A stretch of 64,000 bases of DNA from Nocardia transvalensis (lineage in GTDB: Bacteria; Actinomycetota; Actinomycetes; Mycobacteriales; Mycobacteriaceae), in the NCBI RefSeq assembly GCF_015477765.1, contig NZ_JADLQQ010000010.1, positions 248,001 to 312,000 on the forward strand. The letters run 5' to 3'. Of this stretch, positions 30,106 to 38,771 are shown in pieces; within the stretch, counting starts at the first letter, position 1, and each line of letters opens with the position of its first letter. Made by a program: the position numbers and the translations under genes. The notes beneath the pieces were generated by a model that worked only from the letters and a program-made list of their open reading frames with translations, did not search any database and was not told where the DNA came from.

Positions 30106-31788
30106 GTGTCCGTACGTTTGGACCCCGCCTACCGGGCCGATGCCCTGAATTCGTTGGGCGAGCAGGAGATCGACGTTCTGGTCATCGGCGGTGGCGTCGT
30201 CGGCGCCGGCGCCGCGCTCGATGCCGCCGCGCGCGGCCTGTCGGTCACCATGGTGGAGGCGCGCGATTTCGCCGCCGGCACCTCGAGCCGTTCCAGCAAG
30301 CTCATCCACGGCGGGCTGCGCTACCTCGAGCAGCTCGACTTCTGGCTGGTGCGCGAGGCGTTGAAGGAACGCAAGCTGCTGCTGCACAAGCTGGCGCCGC
30401 ATCTGGTGCGCCCGGTGTCGTTCCTGCTGCCGCTGCAGCACCGGGTGTGGGAGCGCGCCTACATCGGCGCCGGTGTCGCCCTGTACGACACCATGGGCGG
30501 GGCCCGGGCACTGCCCATGCACAAGCACGTCTCCCGCACGCGCGCACTGGAATTGGGACCCGCGCTGCGTGAGGACGCCATGATCGGCGCCATCCGCTAC
30601 TTCGACGCGCAGGTCGACGATGCGCGCCACACCATGATGATCGCCCGCACCGCCGCCCAGCACGGCGCCACCGTGCTGACCCGCACCAAGGTGACCGGGC
30701 TCCTGCGCGACGGCAACCGCGTCGTCGGCGCGCACGTCACCGATCTCGAGACCGGCCGCGAATACACCGTGCGCGCCCGCAGCGTGATCAGCGCGACCGG
30801 CGTGTGGACCGATGAGATGAACCGCATGACCGGCGTGGACTTCCCGTTCCACGTGCGCATGTCCAAGGGTGTGCACATTATGGTTCCGCGCGAGCGGCTG
30901 AACCTGAACACCGGCATCGCCGTGCGCACCGAGAAGAGCATCCTGTTCGTCATTCCGTGGCACCGGCACTGGATCATCGGCACCACCGACACCGATTGGG
31001 ATCTGGACAAGGACCACCCGACGGCCAGCCACGCCGATATCCGCTACATCCTCGATCACGTGAACGCCCTGCTGCGCGAGCCGCTGACCGAGGACGACAT
31101 CGTCGGCACCTACGCGGGCCTGCGTCCGCTGCTGGCCGACGCGACCGCCAGCGACACCACCAAGCTGTCGCGCGAACACGCGGTGGCCGAACCGGTTCCG
31201 GGCCTGTTCGTGATCGCCGGTGGCAAGTACACCACCTACCGGGTGATGGCCGCGGACGTGGTGGACGCCGCGGTCGCCGAATTCGGTCAGGCGGTGGCAC
31301 CGTCGGTGACCGAGCACCTGCCGATCATCGGCGCGGTCGGATACCAGGAGCTGACCGCCGACCTGCACAGCGTCGCCCAGCGCGCCGGTCTGTCCGCGAC
31401 CACCGTCGAGCATCTGCTCGGCCGCTACGGTTCGGGCGTGCACGACCTGTTCGAGCTGATCGCCGCCGATCCGCGACTGGCCCAGCCGATTCCGGGTGCC
31501 GAGGAGTACCTGGCCGTCGAGGCCGTCTACGCCGCCAGCCACGAGGGCGCCCTGCACCTGGACGACGTGCTGACCCGCCGCACCCGCATCTCCATCGAAC
31601 TGGCCGACCGCGGCCTGGAGGCGGCCGAGCACATCGCCCGCCTGATCGCCGCCCCGCTGGGCTGGGACGCCGACACCACCGACCGCGAGATCACCCGCTA
31701 CCGCGACCGCGTCCACGCCGAACTGGCCGCCAACCAGGCCGCCACCGACGAGGCCGCCAACGCCGCGCGCCTGGTCGCCGTCGCCTGA
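30106..31788 (+). CDS. glpD: Aerobic glycerol-3-phosphate dehydrogenase (FAD)
   Basis: The 560-residue flavoprotein has the dinucleotide-binding start VIGGGVVGAGAALDAAARGL, the SSRSSKLIHGGLRYLE signature, the FVIPWHRHWIIGTTDTDW active-site region and GGKYTTYRVMAADVVD near the C-terminal FAD-binding part. It oxidises glycerol 3-phosphate to dihydroxyacetone phosphate at the membrane and passes electrons to quinone. GTG 30106 has AAAGGAG upstream. It ends the glpFKD operon, followed by a clear terminator. This completes a full aerobic glycerol pathway. Confidence 0.95.
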   Translation: MSVRLDPAYRADALNSLGEQEIDVLVIGGGVVGAGAALDAAARGLSVTMVEARDFAAGTSSRSSKLIHGGLRYLEQLDFWLVREALKERKLLLHKLAPHLVRPVSFLLPLQHRVWERAYIGAGVALYDTMGGARALPMHKHVSRTRALELGPALREDAMIGAIRYFDAQVDDARHTMMIARTAAQHGATVLTRTKVTGLLRDGNRVVGAHVTDLETGREYTVRARSVISATGVWTDEMNRMTGVDFPFHVRMSKGVHIMVPRERLNLNTGIAVRTEKSILFVIPWHRHWIIGTTDTDWDLDKDHPTASHADIRYILDHVNALLREPLTEDDIVGTYAGLRPLLADATASDTTKLSREHAVAEPVPGLFVIAGGKYTTYRVMAADVVDAAVAEFGQAVAPSVTEHLPIIGAVGYQELTADLHSVAQRAGLSATTVEHLLGRYGSGVHDLFELIAADPRLAQPIPGAEEYLAVEAVYAASHEGALHLDDVLTRRTRISIELADRGLEAAEHIARLIAAPLGWDADTTDREITRYRDRVHAELAANQAATDEAANAARLVAVA

Positions 31789-31809
31789 CGGCCCCAGGCC
31801 GACGTCCCC

Positions 31810-31847
31810 AGCGCCCGCGACCGATCAGGTCGCGGGCGCTGCCTTTT
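31810..31847 (+). terminator. Terminator of the glpFKD operon
   Basis: AGCGCCCGCGACC and its complement form a perfect 13-bp stem with a five-base loop, followed by CCTTTTG. It lies 22 bases after the glpD stop codon. Confidence 0.85.
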
Positions 31848-31872
31848 GCGCGATCCCCCTGTCGCTCGCCAT

Positions 31873-32085
31873 CTATGCCTGGCCGCGCAGCCGGAATCGC
31901 AGGTAGTCCCGAAGCTCGTTGTACTCACTTTCGATAGCTTGCGCGGCGATGTTGTTTCCTTTGGCACGCAGTTCGGCAATGCGCGCAAAGACCGCATCGA
32001 TGCCATGGGTCGAAATAATTTCGGCCAATCCGGCGCGCTTTCGAATCTGCACGTTCAGGCAATCCGAAACTGCAATGGCGCCCAT
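31873..32085 (-). CDS. Hypothetical protein, 70 aa
   Basis: ATG 32085 is preceded by GGGGGAAGG. The product MGAIAVSDCLNVQIRKRAGL followed by long helices (VFARIAELRAKGNNIAAQAIESEYNELRDYL) is almost entirely helical, perhaps a coiled-coil dimer. The alternative ATG at 32121 adds 12 residues without a good ribosome site. No family recognised. It lies tail-to-tail with glpD and is preceded by a long hairpin. Confidence 0.6.
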   Translation of the reverse strand: MGAIAVSDCLNVQIRKRAGLAEIISTHGIDAVFARIAELRAKGNNIAAQAIESEYNELRDYLRFRLRGQA

Positions 32086-32173
32086 ATCCTTCCCCCTACT
32101 GATCAAGTTGACGAACGACAAAGCATAACGTCGTCCAAATTAGCAAAACAAACCGCGATCGACACGTGGGTTG

Positions 32174-32220
32174 GGGGATGTACCGATCTCTCCCCTCCAT
32201 AACGAGATCGGTACATCCCC
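32174..32220. terminator. Perfect 17-bp inverted repeat, possible bidirectional terminator or operator
   Basis: GGGGATGTACCGATCTC and its complement flank a 13-base loop. It lies upstream of both flanking genes, so it is not a conventional operon end; it may separate their transcription or bind protein. The rest of the 32086-32460 gap holds only the palindromes described next. Confidence 0.5.
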
Positions 32221-32311
32221 ATCGATATGCTGTCTCGCCGACGACGATTGAGGCGAGGAGCCGATGCATATCTCGATCAGTAAGTCTCGCGTGACGACTC
32301 GACGGTGTCAA

Positions 32312-32383
32312 TGCACATGTTGTGCAAATGAGAAACGCACCGGCCTACCTGGCACAACAGATCAAATTGCACACGTTGTGCAA
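32312..32383 (+). promoter_or_regulatory. Two palindromes upstream of the cytochrome P450 gene
   Basis: TGCACATGTTGTGCA (32312-32326) and TTGCACACGTTGTGCAA (32367-32383) share TGCACA-N3-TGTGCA and are 55 bases apart, about five helical turns. They are 78-150 bases before ATG 32461, a suitable place for repressor or activator sites. Confidence 0.65.
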
Positions 32384-32460
32384 TCGATTCACCGCTTGCC
32401 TTTCGACACGGTTCGATGTACAAACCACGTGGACGAGGATGCGGCCGCAGTCCTCGATGA

Positions 32461-33861
32461 ATGATGGACACTGGGATGGAATCGCAAGAATCAGGCCAAT
32501 CCACACCGGGCTCACAGGGGTTGTCACCGAGACGGTTGGACGCTCTCTCGATATTCGGTCGACTACTCCGAACGCGGCACCACCTCGACTTCCTCACCTC
32601 GCTGTCCGATCGCGATATCCTGCAGATCGGTTTCGGTGCGAACAATACCTTCATGGCGTCCACGCCGGAGCTGGCGAACGAGGTTCTGCGCCATACGGAT
32701 ATCGATAAGGGAGGGCCGCTGTTCGAGCGGGCGAAGGAGGTGGTGGGAAATAGCCTGACAACCTGCAATCGCGAGGAACATCGTCGGCAACGACGGCTTG
32801 TCCAGCCCGCCTTTCACAGATCCCGCATGCACGCCTACGCCAGCATAATGAGCGCGGAAATCGGCGCTATGTCCCGAAGTTGGCACGAGGGGCAGCCGGT
32901 GGATATCGCCGCCGAAACCAACGACGTGGTGGCCACCATCTTGGCTCGAACGCTTTTCGCTGGGACGTTGTCCACCGCGGAGGTCGCGCAAGTGGTGAGC
33001 GATATCGATACCCTGGTGGAAGTTGCGGCCAAGCGGATGATCCTTCCCGACTGGTTCTCGAAAATTCCCACGGGTGACAATCACCGCTATCGAGCGTCGA
33101 GGCGCCGACTGCGGGGTCTTATGGGGCGGGTCGCCGCGGCCGCGGACGGCGGCAGCGACTACGACGACCTGGTGTCGATGCTGCTGAAGAGCGACGACGA
33201 GGGCGAGGGGTTGTCCCATAGCGAGGTCGTCGACCAGATGACGCTGATACTCATCGCCGGCATCGACACGACCGCAACGGCGTTGGCATGGGCGTTGTAC
33301 CTGGTATCCACCCACCCAGCCGTCGAGCGTCGACTTCACACCGAGGTCGACTCCGTACTCGGTGGTGAGCCGGTTGCCTCACATCGGCACTTGGGAGCAC
33401 TCACCTATACCAGGCACATCGTTGCGGAGACGTTGCGACTCTTCCCACCGGTATGGATCGTCACCCGAACCGCGATGAGCGATGTGAGAATCACGCAATC
33501 CGTCCTCATCCCAGCCGGTTCGACGGTGATCGTCAGCCCGTATATCCTCCACCACCGCGCCGACGTCTATCCGGCGCCGGGCCAGTTCGCTCCTGAACGA
33601 TGGCACAACGGTGCTGTGCCACCGGGCGCATATCTCCCGTTCGGACTCGGCTCTCGACGATGCATCGGGGAACATTTCGCCGAGACCGAACTCACTCTCG
33701 CGCTGGCGTCGATCGCGGCGCGATGGCAGCTACGCCCGTCATCGAGCCTCTCGACCGCTCGGCCGCGACCACGATTGGCAGCCAGCCTGCGGCCACCAGC
33801 ACTGCCGATGACCGCCCACAGCCGAGCCCGGACTCACTGTCGAGGCAACTCGATCGGGTAG
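32461..33861 (+). CDS. Cytochrome P450
   Basis: The 466-residue protein has the complete P450 signature: oxygen-binding helix AGIDTTATALAW, the EXXR motif in ETLRLFPPVW, the PERW segment and the heme-thiolate loop PFGLGSRRCIGEHFA. The AGxDTT and LFPP features fit the CYP102/CYP4-like bacterial group that oxidises fatty acids or terpenes. No ferredoxin or reductase is nearby. The last 60 residues (proline- and arginine-rich) are longer than usual. No strong ribosome site is visible, so a start at the second ATG is possible. Its 3' end overlaps the convergent regulator by 28 bases. Confidence 0.9.
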   Translation: MMDTGMESQESGQSTPGSQGLSPRRLDALSIFGRLLRTRHHLDFLTSLSDRDILQIGFGANNTFMASTPELANEVLRHTDIDKGGPLFERAKEVVGNSLTTCNREEHRRQRRLVQPAFHRSRMHAYASIMSAEIGAMSRSWHEGQPVDIAAETNDVVATILARTLFAGTLSTAEVAQVVSDIDTLVEVAAKRMILPDWFSKIPTGDNHRYRASRRRLRGLMGRVAAAADGGSDYDDLVSMLLKSDDEGEGLSHSEVVDQMTLILIAGIDTTATALAWALYLVSTHPAVERRLHTEVDSVLGGEPVASHRHLGALTYTRHIVAETLRLFPPVWIVTRTAMSDVRITQSVLIPAGSTVIVSPYILHHRADVYPAPGQFAPERWHNGAVPPGAYLPFGLGSRRCIGEHFAETELTLALASIAARWQLRPSSSLSTARPRPRLAASLRPPALPMTAHSRARTHCRGNSIG

Positions 33862-34640
33862 CGTTTGACGTAGTCGGCCAGTTGCATCGGCGTCAGGCCG
33901 TAATGCAGCCAGGGACTCTTGTCCCACGAAGTGCGAAAATGCATCTCGAAAGCGGCGCCGTCGTCGATATCGCGAACCCACACGGTGTCTCTCGACTCCA
34001 GGTGCGCGGGATACGGAGTCTCCCACATGCCATCGAAATCGGGGTTCTGACGCAACTTCGCCTTTATTTCTTCGATTCTGTGTTCCGTAACGAAGGTCAA
34101 CTGCGACCGGCAGGCTCTCACGAGATGATGAGCGTCTTCACCCCAGTGCACGAAAACATCCTTGGCCGCCGGATCCAAGAGTTCATAATCGACCGTACTG
34201 ACGCCGGGCACCAGGCCGGGAAAGAACCGGTCGAAGGCGGCGTTCGTCGCGACGATCACGTGGAGCGCACCCTCCAGCCCCGACGGAGGCCGCATGTAGC
34301 AGGCAGGAAAGGGATTGGCATCCAGCACCCGGAGGTCGTGCGGCGTCGGCTCCGGCTCACCGCCCCGCCCAGGATCCATCTCGCAGAGCTCGACGATTCG
34401 CAGCAGTTGCTGTCGATCACTCGGCGACATGTTGACGATCGGTGCGATCGCGTCGACGGTTCGTTTCGTGACTTTCCGATGCCCCGCTTCGGCCTTCTGC
34501 AACAGCGACGCGGATATGCCCGATGCCAAGGCGAGGTCCTCCACTTCCATCTCCGCGTCCTTCCGGTAGCGCCGCAAGATCGCACCAGGGGGCATGTAGT
34601 CACCGGAGAAGGTTTGTCCCCTACTTCTACATCTTCCCAT
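33834..34640 (-). CDS. XRE-family regulator with MmyB-like ligand domain
   Basis: The first 70 residues form a helix-turn-helix (GAILRRYRKDAEMEVEDLALASGISASLLQKAEAGHRKVTKRT). The rest matches the MmyB-like ligand-binding domain (LDANPFPACYMRPPSG, VVATNAAFDRFFPGLVPG, WVRDIDDGAAFEMHF), known from regulators near methylenomycin and oxidoreductase genes in actinomycetes. ATG 34640 follows GGGAGGGA. It is convergent with the P450 gene, and the overlap of coding ends suggests mutual influence. It may bind the palindromes at 32312-32383, an untested idea. Confidence 0.85.
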   Translation of the reverse strand: MGRCRSRGQTFSGDYMPPGAILRRYRKDAEMEVEDLALASGISASLLQKAEAGHRKVTKRTVDAIAPIVNMSPSDRQQLLRIVELCEMDPGRGGEPEPTPHDLRVLDANPFPACYMRPPSGLEGALHVIVATNAAFDRFFPGLVPGVSTVDYELLDPAAKDVFVHWGEDAHHLVRACRSQLTFVTEHRIEEIKAKLRQNPDFDGMWETPYPAHLESRDTVWVRDIDDGAAFEMHFRTSWDKSPWLHYGLTPMQLADYVKRYPIELPRQ

Positions 34641-34813
34641 CCGTCCCTCCCTGACCGAGTTCCACCCACCACCGAGATGTCGGTGCCACTAGGGCGACCC
34701 TGGCCGTGAACACCGGTGAACGACAACTAAACTCGACAAACCCGCCGCGATGTGAGCAACATGCACCATAACGTTGTACGGTACTGATCAGCTGACCAAG
34801 TCCAGGGGGCGCC

Positions 34814-35185
34814 ATGGCATTCGAAGCTACGATGACCACGTTGATCCGAGCCGACAATCACCCGCCGCTGTGGCTGGTGACCGGCACGGACAACGGGCGG
34901 CCCGCGGCGCGCTTGACCCACCGGGATGGCTCGTACATCGAGGTGACGCCCGAGCAGAAGCAACAGTTGGAGATTGCGTTCATAGACGCCGAGCAGCAGG
35001 CGGCAAGGATGAAAATGGAAGCCATCGTTGCCATTTTCGGAGATGACGTCTTCAACCCACCCGGCTCCTCCGCATCGACGGGTTCGGGATCCAGCGCCCA
35101 CCTCGCCCCGCCCGGCACCCAGTTCTTCGCACTCGAGCCCGGTGTCGGACTGATCGAACTACCGCACCGGCCGCCCGACGACTGA
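34814..35185 (+). CDS. Hypothetical protein, 123 aa
   Basis: ATG 34814 is preceded by AGGGGG. The first half (TTLIRADNHPPLWLVTGTDNGRPAARLTHRDGSYIEVTPEQ) looks like a small beta domain, and then follows a helix (LEIAFIDAEQQAARMKMEAIVAIF). The last third is low-complexity and proline-rich. Frames on the opposite strand have poorer composition. The function is unknown; it may belong with the regulator upstream or the cyclase downstream. Confidence 0.55.
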   Translation: MAFEATMTTLIRADNHPPLWLVTGTDNGRPAARLTHRDGSYIEVTPEQKQQLEIAFIDAEQQAARMKMEAIVAIFGDDVFNPPGSSASTGSGSSAHLAPPGTQFFALEPGVGLIELPHRPPDD

Positions 35186-35302
35186 GTCGTCCCGAGGCGA
35201 GGGATGTCGATCCTCGCGGAAAACCGCCTCGACGCCACCACCCCCATTCCCCGAAAGTGATTCCGTGCGGTAGGTTTTCATGATCACATGCAAGCCGGCA
35301 CA

Positions 35303-35332
35303 GCGCTGTCGACGGGGGGTTGTCGACAGCGC
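35303..35332 (+). promoter_or_regulatory. Perfect 11-bp hairpin in the leader of the diguanylate cyclase gene
   Basis: GCGCTGTCGAC and its complement enclose an eight-base G-rich loop, ending 19 bases before GTG 35352 and 9 bases before its GGGGG ribosome site. It could modulate translation or act as an upstream terminator. Confidence 0.5.
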
Positions 35333-35351
35333 AACGATCAGGGGGTAAGCG

Positions 35352-36635
35352 GTGAACGAGATCGAACGTACGATCCTGGTGTCGGCGTGGCGGCAGGCAC
35401 TGACATCCGGCGACGACTCCCCCCTATCGGAATGCTTGACGCCACAGCTGCTCTCGGGCCTGCTCGACGAGCTCGCCACCGCGCTGGATGCGGACCCGTT
35501 CGATGCGACCGCGGGAGCTCGGGTGGGATGGGCGTTGGCGGCCGCGCACCCGACGGGTTCGGCCGTGCCGAGCATTTCCGCACAGGTGCTGTGCCGCTTG
35601 GCCACCCACAGCACCCGGCCGGACGCGGCCGGACGACTAGCGGCGCTGTTGACCGAGCTGGGCCGGGGTTTTCAGGCAGGGTTGAACGAATTGTGCCGAC
35701 CCCCACGGGAATGCGACGAGAACGGCCCGGAGGCGGTGCGACGCATGGCAGACGAGAGATTCCGGATTCTCTTCGACAACGCGGCGGTCGCCATCGCCAT
35801 CGGCGACACCGACGGCACACTGATCGAGGCCAACCGAGGCCTGGCCGAGATGATCGGGGTCCCGGCCGAAACCTTGCGGGGAGCATCGGTCTACGACTTC
35901 GCACACCCCGACGACCGGGACGAGATCCGCACTCTCGTCTACGAGAAATTGGTCCCGGCCGGCGAGGGCACGGTGAAACTGGAACGACGACTGATGCGTG
36001 CCGACGGCAGCTTCGGATGGGCCGCGTTCGCCATCACCTTCGTCAAAGGGGTTGGTGGCCAGGCCGATTATCTGCTCGCGGTCGGCGAGGATGTGACCGA
36101 GCGGCACCGACTGCAGGAGGAACTGCGACGTCAAGCCCGGCACGACCCGCTGACCGGGCTGCCCAACCGGCGCCACCTACTGGAGCGACTCGAATCGGCC
36201 ATCATCTCCGCCTCCGGTGCCGACCGGATCGGGTTGTGCTTTGCCGATCTCGACCGCTTCAAGCACGTCAACGATCGGTACGGTCATGGCACCGGGGATC
36301 AGGTGCTGACTGCGGTCGCCGACCGCTTTCACGCCAGCGTGAGCGACCACGACTGCCTGGTCGCGCGGATCGGTGGGGACGAGTTCGTCGCGTTGATTCC
36401 GCCGCCGACCGATGATCGGCGCGTGGTGACCGTCGCGAATCGGCTGCTGTCGGCGCTGGCCGATCCGATCACCGTCGGGGAGCATCGGCTGCAGGTGTCG
36501 GCCAGTATCGGGGTGGTGCTCACCCCGGTTGCGGGCGCGCAGGCCGAATCGCTGCTCGACGCCGCCGATACCGGGCTCTATGACGCCAAAACCAATGGCA
36601 GAGGGCGTTGGTCGCTGAGTAGCAGCGCGAAGTAA
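35352..36635 (+). CDS. PAS-GGDEF diguanylate cyclase
   Basis: The 427-residue protein has an N-terminal helical domain (1-130), a PAS domain (about 138-255, with FRILFDNAAVAIAIGD and YDFAHPDDRDEI) and a GGDEF domain. The GGDEF core RIGGDEFVAL is intact, as are DPLTGLPNRR and CFADLDRFKHVND, so synthesis of cyclic di-GMP is likely. The RxxD inhibitory site five residues before GGDEF is not visible. GTG 35352 follows AGGGGG. The protein resembles the first half of the GGDEF-EAL protein at 42830, including its N-terminal helical part. Confidence 0.9.
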   Translation: MNEIERTILVSAWRQALTSGDDSPLSECLTPQLLSGLLDELATALDADPFDATAGARVGWALAAAHPTGSAVPSISAQVLCRLATHSTRPDAAGRLAALLTELGRGFQAGLNELCRPPRECDENGPEAVRRMADERFRILFDNAAVAIAIGDTDGTLIEANRGLAEMIGVPAETLRGASVYDFAHPDDRDEIRTLVYEKLVPAGEGTVKLERRLMRADGSFGWAAFAITFVKGVGGQADYLLAVGEDVTERHRLQEELRRQARHDPLTGLPNRRHLLERLESAIISASGADRIGLCFADLDRFKHVNDRYGHGTGDQVLTAVADRFHASVSDHDCLVARIGGDEFVALIPPPTDDRRVVTVANRLLSALADPITVGEHRLQVSASIGVVLTPVAGAQAESLLDAADTGLYDAKTNGRGRWSLSSSAK

Positions 36636-36738
36636 GCGGAGGCGGCTTCTCCGTGCCAGACTGTCATGGCCGCCGAACCGAACGGTCCGGCGGCGATGTG
36701 TGGCTTCATGGTCGGAAATGTGGAGGGTTGAAGGTTCG

Positions 36739-37950
36739 ATGACGACGACCGTTGCGCAGGCTCCGGTGGCGGTGGGGCGCTTGGCGGCCGAGGAAGCGTT
36801 CGCGATGCCCTTCATGACGTCGGCGCCGATTCAGGTGGCGTGGTGGTTGCGGCATCCGGTGGATGCCGAGCGGTTGGACCGGTTGCGGCGTGGGCTGATC
36901 GAGGGGCCGCTGTCGCGGCGGTTGGTGTCGGCGCGGGTGCCGGGTGCTCGCCCGTACTGGTCGCGCAGTGATCACGACTATCCCCTGGTCGTCGAGTCCG
37001 GCACGATCGCCGCCGCCGAAGCCTTGCGGTGGGTGGAGCGTCAGGCCACCACCGATCTGGACCTGCGTGCCGGGCGTGGCTGGGCGTTGGCGGCCACCGA
37101 ACTCGACAACGGGGAATCGGTGGCGTCGCTGGTGGTTTCGCACGCCATCACCGACGGACAGGGCATGTTCGCCGCGATCGACCTCGCCGCGCGCGGCGAT
37201 ACGTCGGCCGCGGTACCCGATCTCACCCCGCCGAGCCTGGGCGCGGATCTGCTGGATGCCACGAAATACGGCGGCATGCTGATCCCGGGCGGTGCGGTGC
37301 TGCGGGTGCTGGCCCGCCGCGCGGCCCGCCACGGCGACGGCGGCCCGCTCGAGGCCCGGCTGCCCGCGATGGTGGCCCTCGACAGCGCGAAACTGCGCGC
37401 CGCGGCCGAGGAGCACGGCGGCACCGCGACCGGGTTGATCACCACCGTCGCCACCAACGTCGCCCATGCGCTGCGCGGCCGTCCCGGCGGGGATCTGCGC
37501 GTCGGGTCCTGGGTCAGCCACCGCGAGGCCGGGGATGTCGGGACCGGCAACAAGGTGGACCTGGCGGAGTTCGCCCTCACGCTGCCCGCCGGCGGGCGCT
37601 ACACCGATCTGGCCGAGGTCCGCAGCCGCAGCAAGGCCGCCTACGCCACCGCCGCCCCGCCGAATGTGTTCGCCGTGGGCCCCGACGCGGTGGTCTCCAA
37701 TATCGGCCCCATGCCCCAGGCCATGATCGACGCCGCCGGAACCGCGCGCGCCTTCGCCACCCGCGCATGGATCCCGAAGACCTCGCTGCTCGACAAGCCC
37801 TACAACAGCAGCGTCCGGGTCTTCGTCCAGACCACTCCCGACACCACGTTCCTCACCTTCCAGCCCCCGCTGCCCGCCACCACTCCCCTCACCCCGCCGG
37901 TCGTCGACGAATTCGAGCAGTGGGGCATCTCACCCGAATTCGTCTGGTGA
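36739..37950 (+). CDS. Condensation-domain-like acyltransferase (PapA/WS-type fold)
   Basis: The 403-residue protein carries the acyltransferase signature HAITDGQG (H-x3-D-G) near residue 137 and the two-lobed layout of condensation, PapA and wax-ester synthase enzymes, with RGRPGGDLRVGSWVSHRE near the second lobe bridge and VSNIGPMP late. Such enzymes join an acyl-CoA or acyl-carrier to an alcohol or amine. The start ATG 36739 has a GAGGG-type site. It is a single gene with no carrier or PKS nearby. The substrate is unknown. Confidence 0.75.
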   Translation: MTTTVAQAPVAVGRLAAEEAFAMPFMTSAPIQVAWWLRHPVDAERLDRLRRGLIEGPLSRRLVSARVPGARPYWSRSDHDYPLVVESGTIAAAEALRWVERQATTDLDLRAGRGWALAATELDNGESVASLVVSHAITDGQGMFAAIDLAARGDTSAAVPDLTPPSLGADLLDATKYGGMLIPGGAVLRVLARRAARHGDGGPLEARLPAMVALDSAKLRAAAEEHGGTATGLITTVATNVAHALRGRPGGDLRVGSWVSHREAGDVGTGNKVDLAEFALTLPAGGRYTDLAEVRSRSKAAYATAAPPNVFAVGPDAVVSNIGPMPQAMIDAAGTARAFATRAWIPKTSLLDKPYNSSVRVFVQTTPDTTFLTFQPPLPATTPLTPPVVDEFEQWGISPEFVW

Positions 37951-38736
37951 TCAGGCTTTTTCGATAAGAGACCGGGCGGGCAGCCGCGGCGTGCGGGTCA
38001 CCGTCGCGCCCGCCCGTTCCGCGAGGCGCGCGAAGGCCACCGCATCGTGCACCGCGGCCCCGCCCGGATCGTTGTTGAAGTAGACGAAGACGTCCCGGTC
38101 GTCGGCCCAGGTGTCGGCCAGCCGCCGCACCCACGTGGCCAGCACCCGGTTGGCGTAGCGCGGCGGATGCTGCTCCCGCCCGGAGTGCAGGCGCAGATAA
38201 CCCCAGTCGGCCGTGCGCCACAGCGGCGTGACCGGCCGTGCCCGCACATCGGCCCAGCACAGGGTCGCGCAGTGGCGTTCGAGCACGGCGCGCACCTGCG
38301 GCGTCCACCAGGATTCGTGCCGCGGCTCGACGGCGACGCGGACCTCGCGCGGGAAGCAGCGCAGACACTCGTCGAGCAACTCGGCATCGACCTGCAGCGT
38401 CGGCGGCAGTTGCAGCAGGATCGGCCCCAACCGGTCGCCGAGGCCCGCCGCGTGATCCAGCAGCCGCTGCACCGGCTCCTGCGGCTCGCGCAACCGCTTG
38501 ATATGAGTCAGGAAGCGGCTGGCCTTGACCGCCACGACGAAGTCGGCCGGGGTGCGCTCCCGCCACGCGGCGAACACCTCGCGGCTGGGCAGCCGGTAGA
38601 AGGCGTTGTTGCTCTCGACGGTCGCGAAACCGGCGGCATACTGCTCGAGCCACAGCCGCTGCGGGAGACCGTCGGGATACAGCACGCCCCGCCAATCCTT
38701 GTACTGCCACCCGGAGGTGCCCACGAACAAGGTCAC
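37951..38736 (-). CDS. DUF72 family protein
   Basis: The product begins VTLFVGTSGWQYKDWRGVLYP and contains FATVESNNAFYRLPSRE, DFVVAVKASRFLTHIKRL, LGPILLQLPP, VAVEPRHESWW and FVYFNNDPGG, the complete motif series of the TIM-barrel DUF72 family. Its activity is not settled. GTG 38736 fits the family start; a frame extension to 38769 is possible. It lies tail-to-tail with the acyltransferase and shortly after the phospholipase C gene on the same strand. Confidence 0.9.
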   Translation of the reverse strand: MTLFVGTSGWQYKDWRGVLYPDGLPQRLWLEQYAAGFATVESNNAFYRLPSREVFAAWRERTPADFVVAVKASRFLTHIKRLREPQEPVQRLLDHAAGLGDRLGPILLQLPPTLQVDAELLDECLRCFPREVRVAVEPRHESWWTPQVRAVLERHCATLCWADVRARPVTPLWRTADWGYLRLHSGREQHPPRYANRVLATWVRRLADTWADDRDVFVYFNNDPGGAAVHDAVAFARLAERAGATVTRTPRLPARSLIEKA

Positions 38737-38771
38737 CCTTCCATGGAAGCACGGGAGGGCCGTCCGCACAG

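Noticed and set aside
29698..31716. A 672-codon minus-strand frame opposite glpD
   Set aside because: It mirrors glpD and the end of glpK, and no domain is recognisable; it is a codon-bias artefact.
32096..32311. A 71-codon minus-strand frame before the P450 gene
   Set aside because: It is built over a perfect 17-bp hairpin and has no ribosome site.
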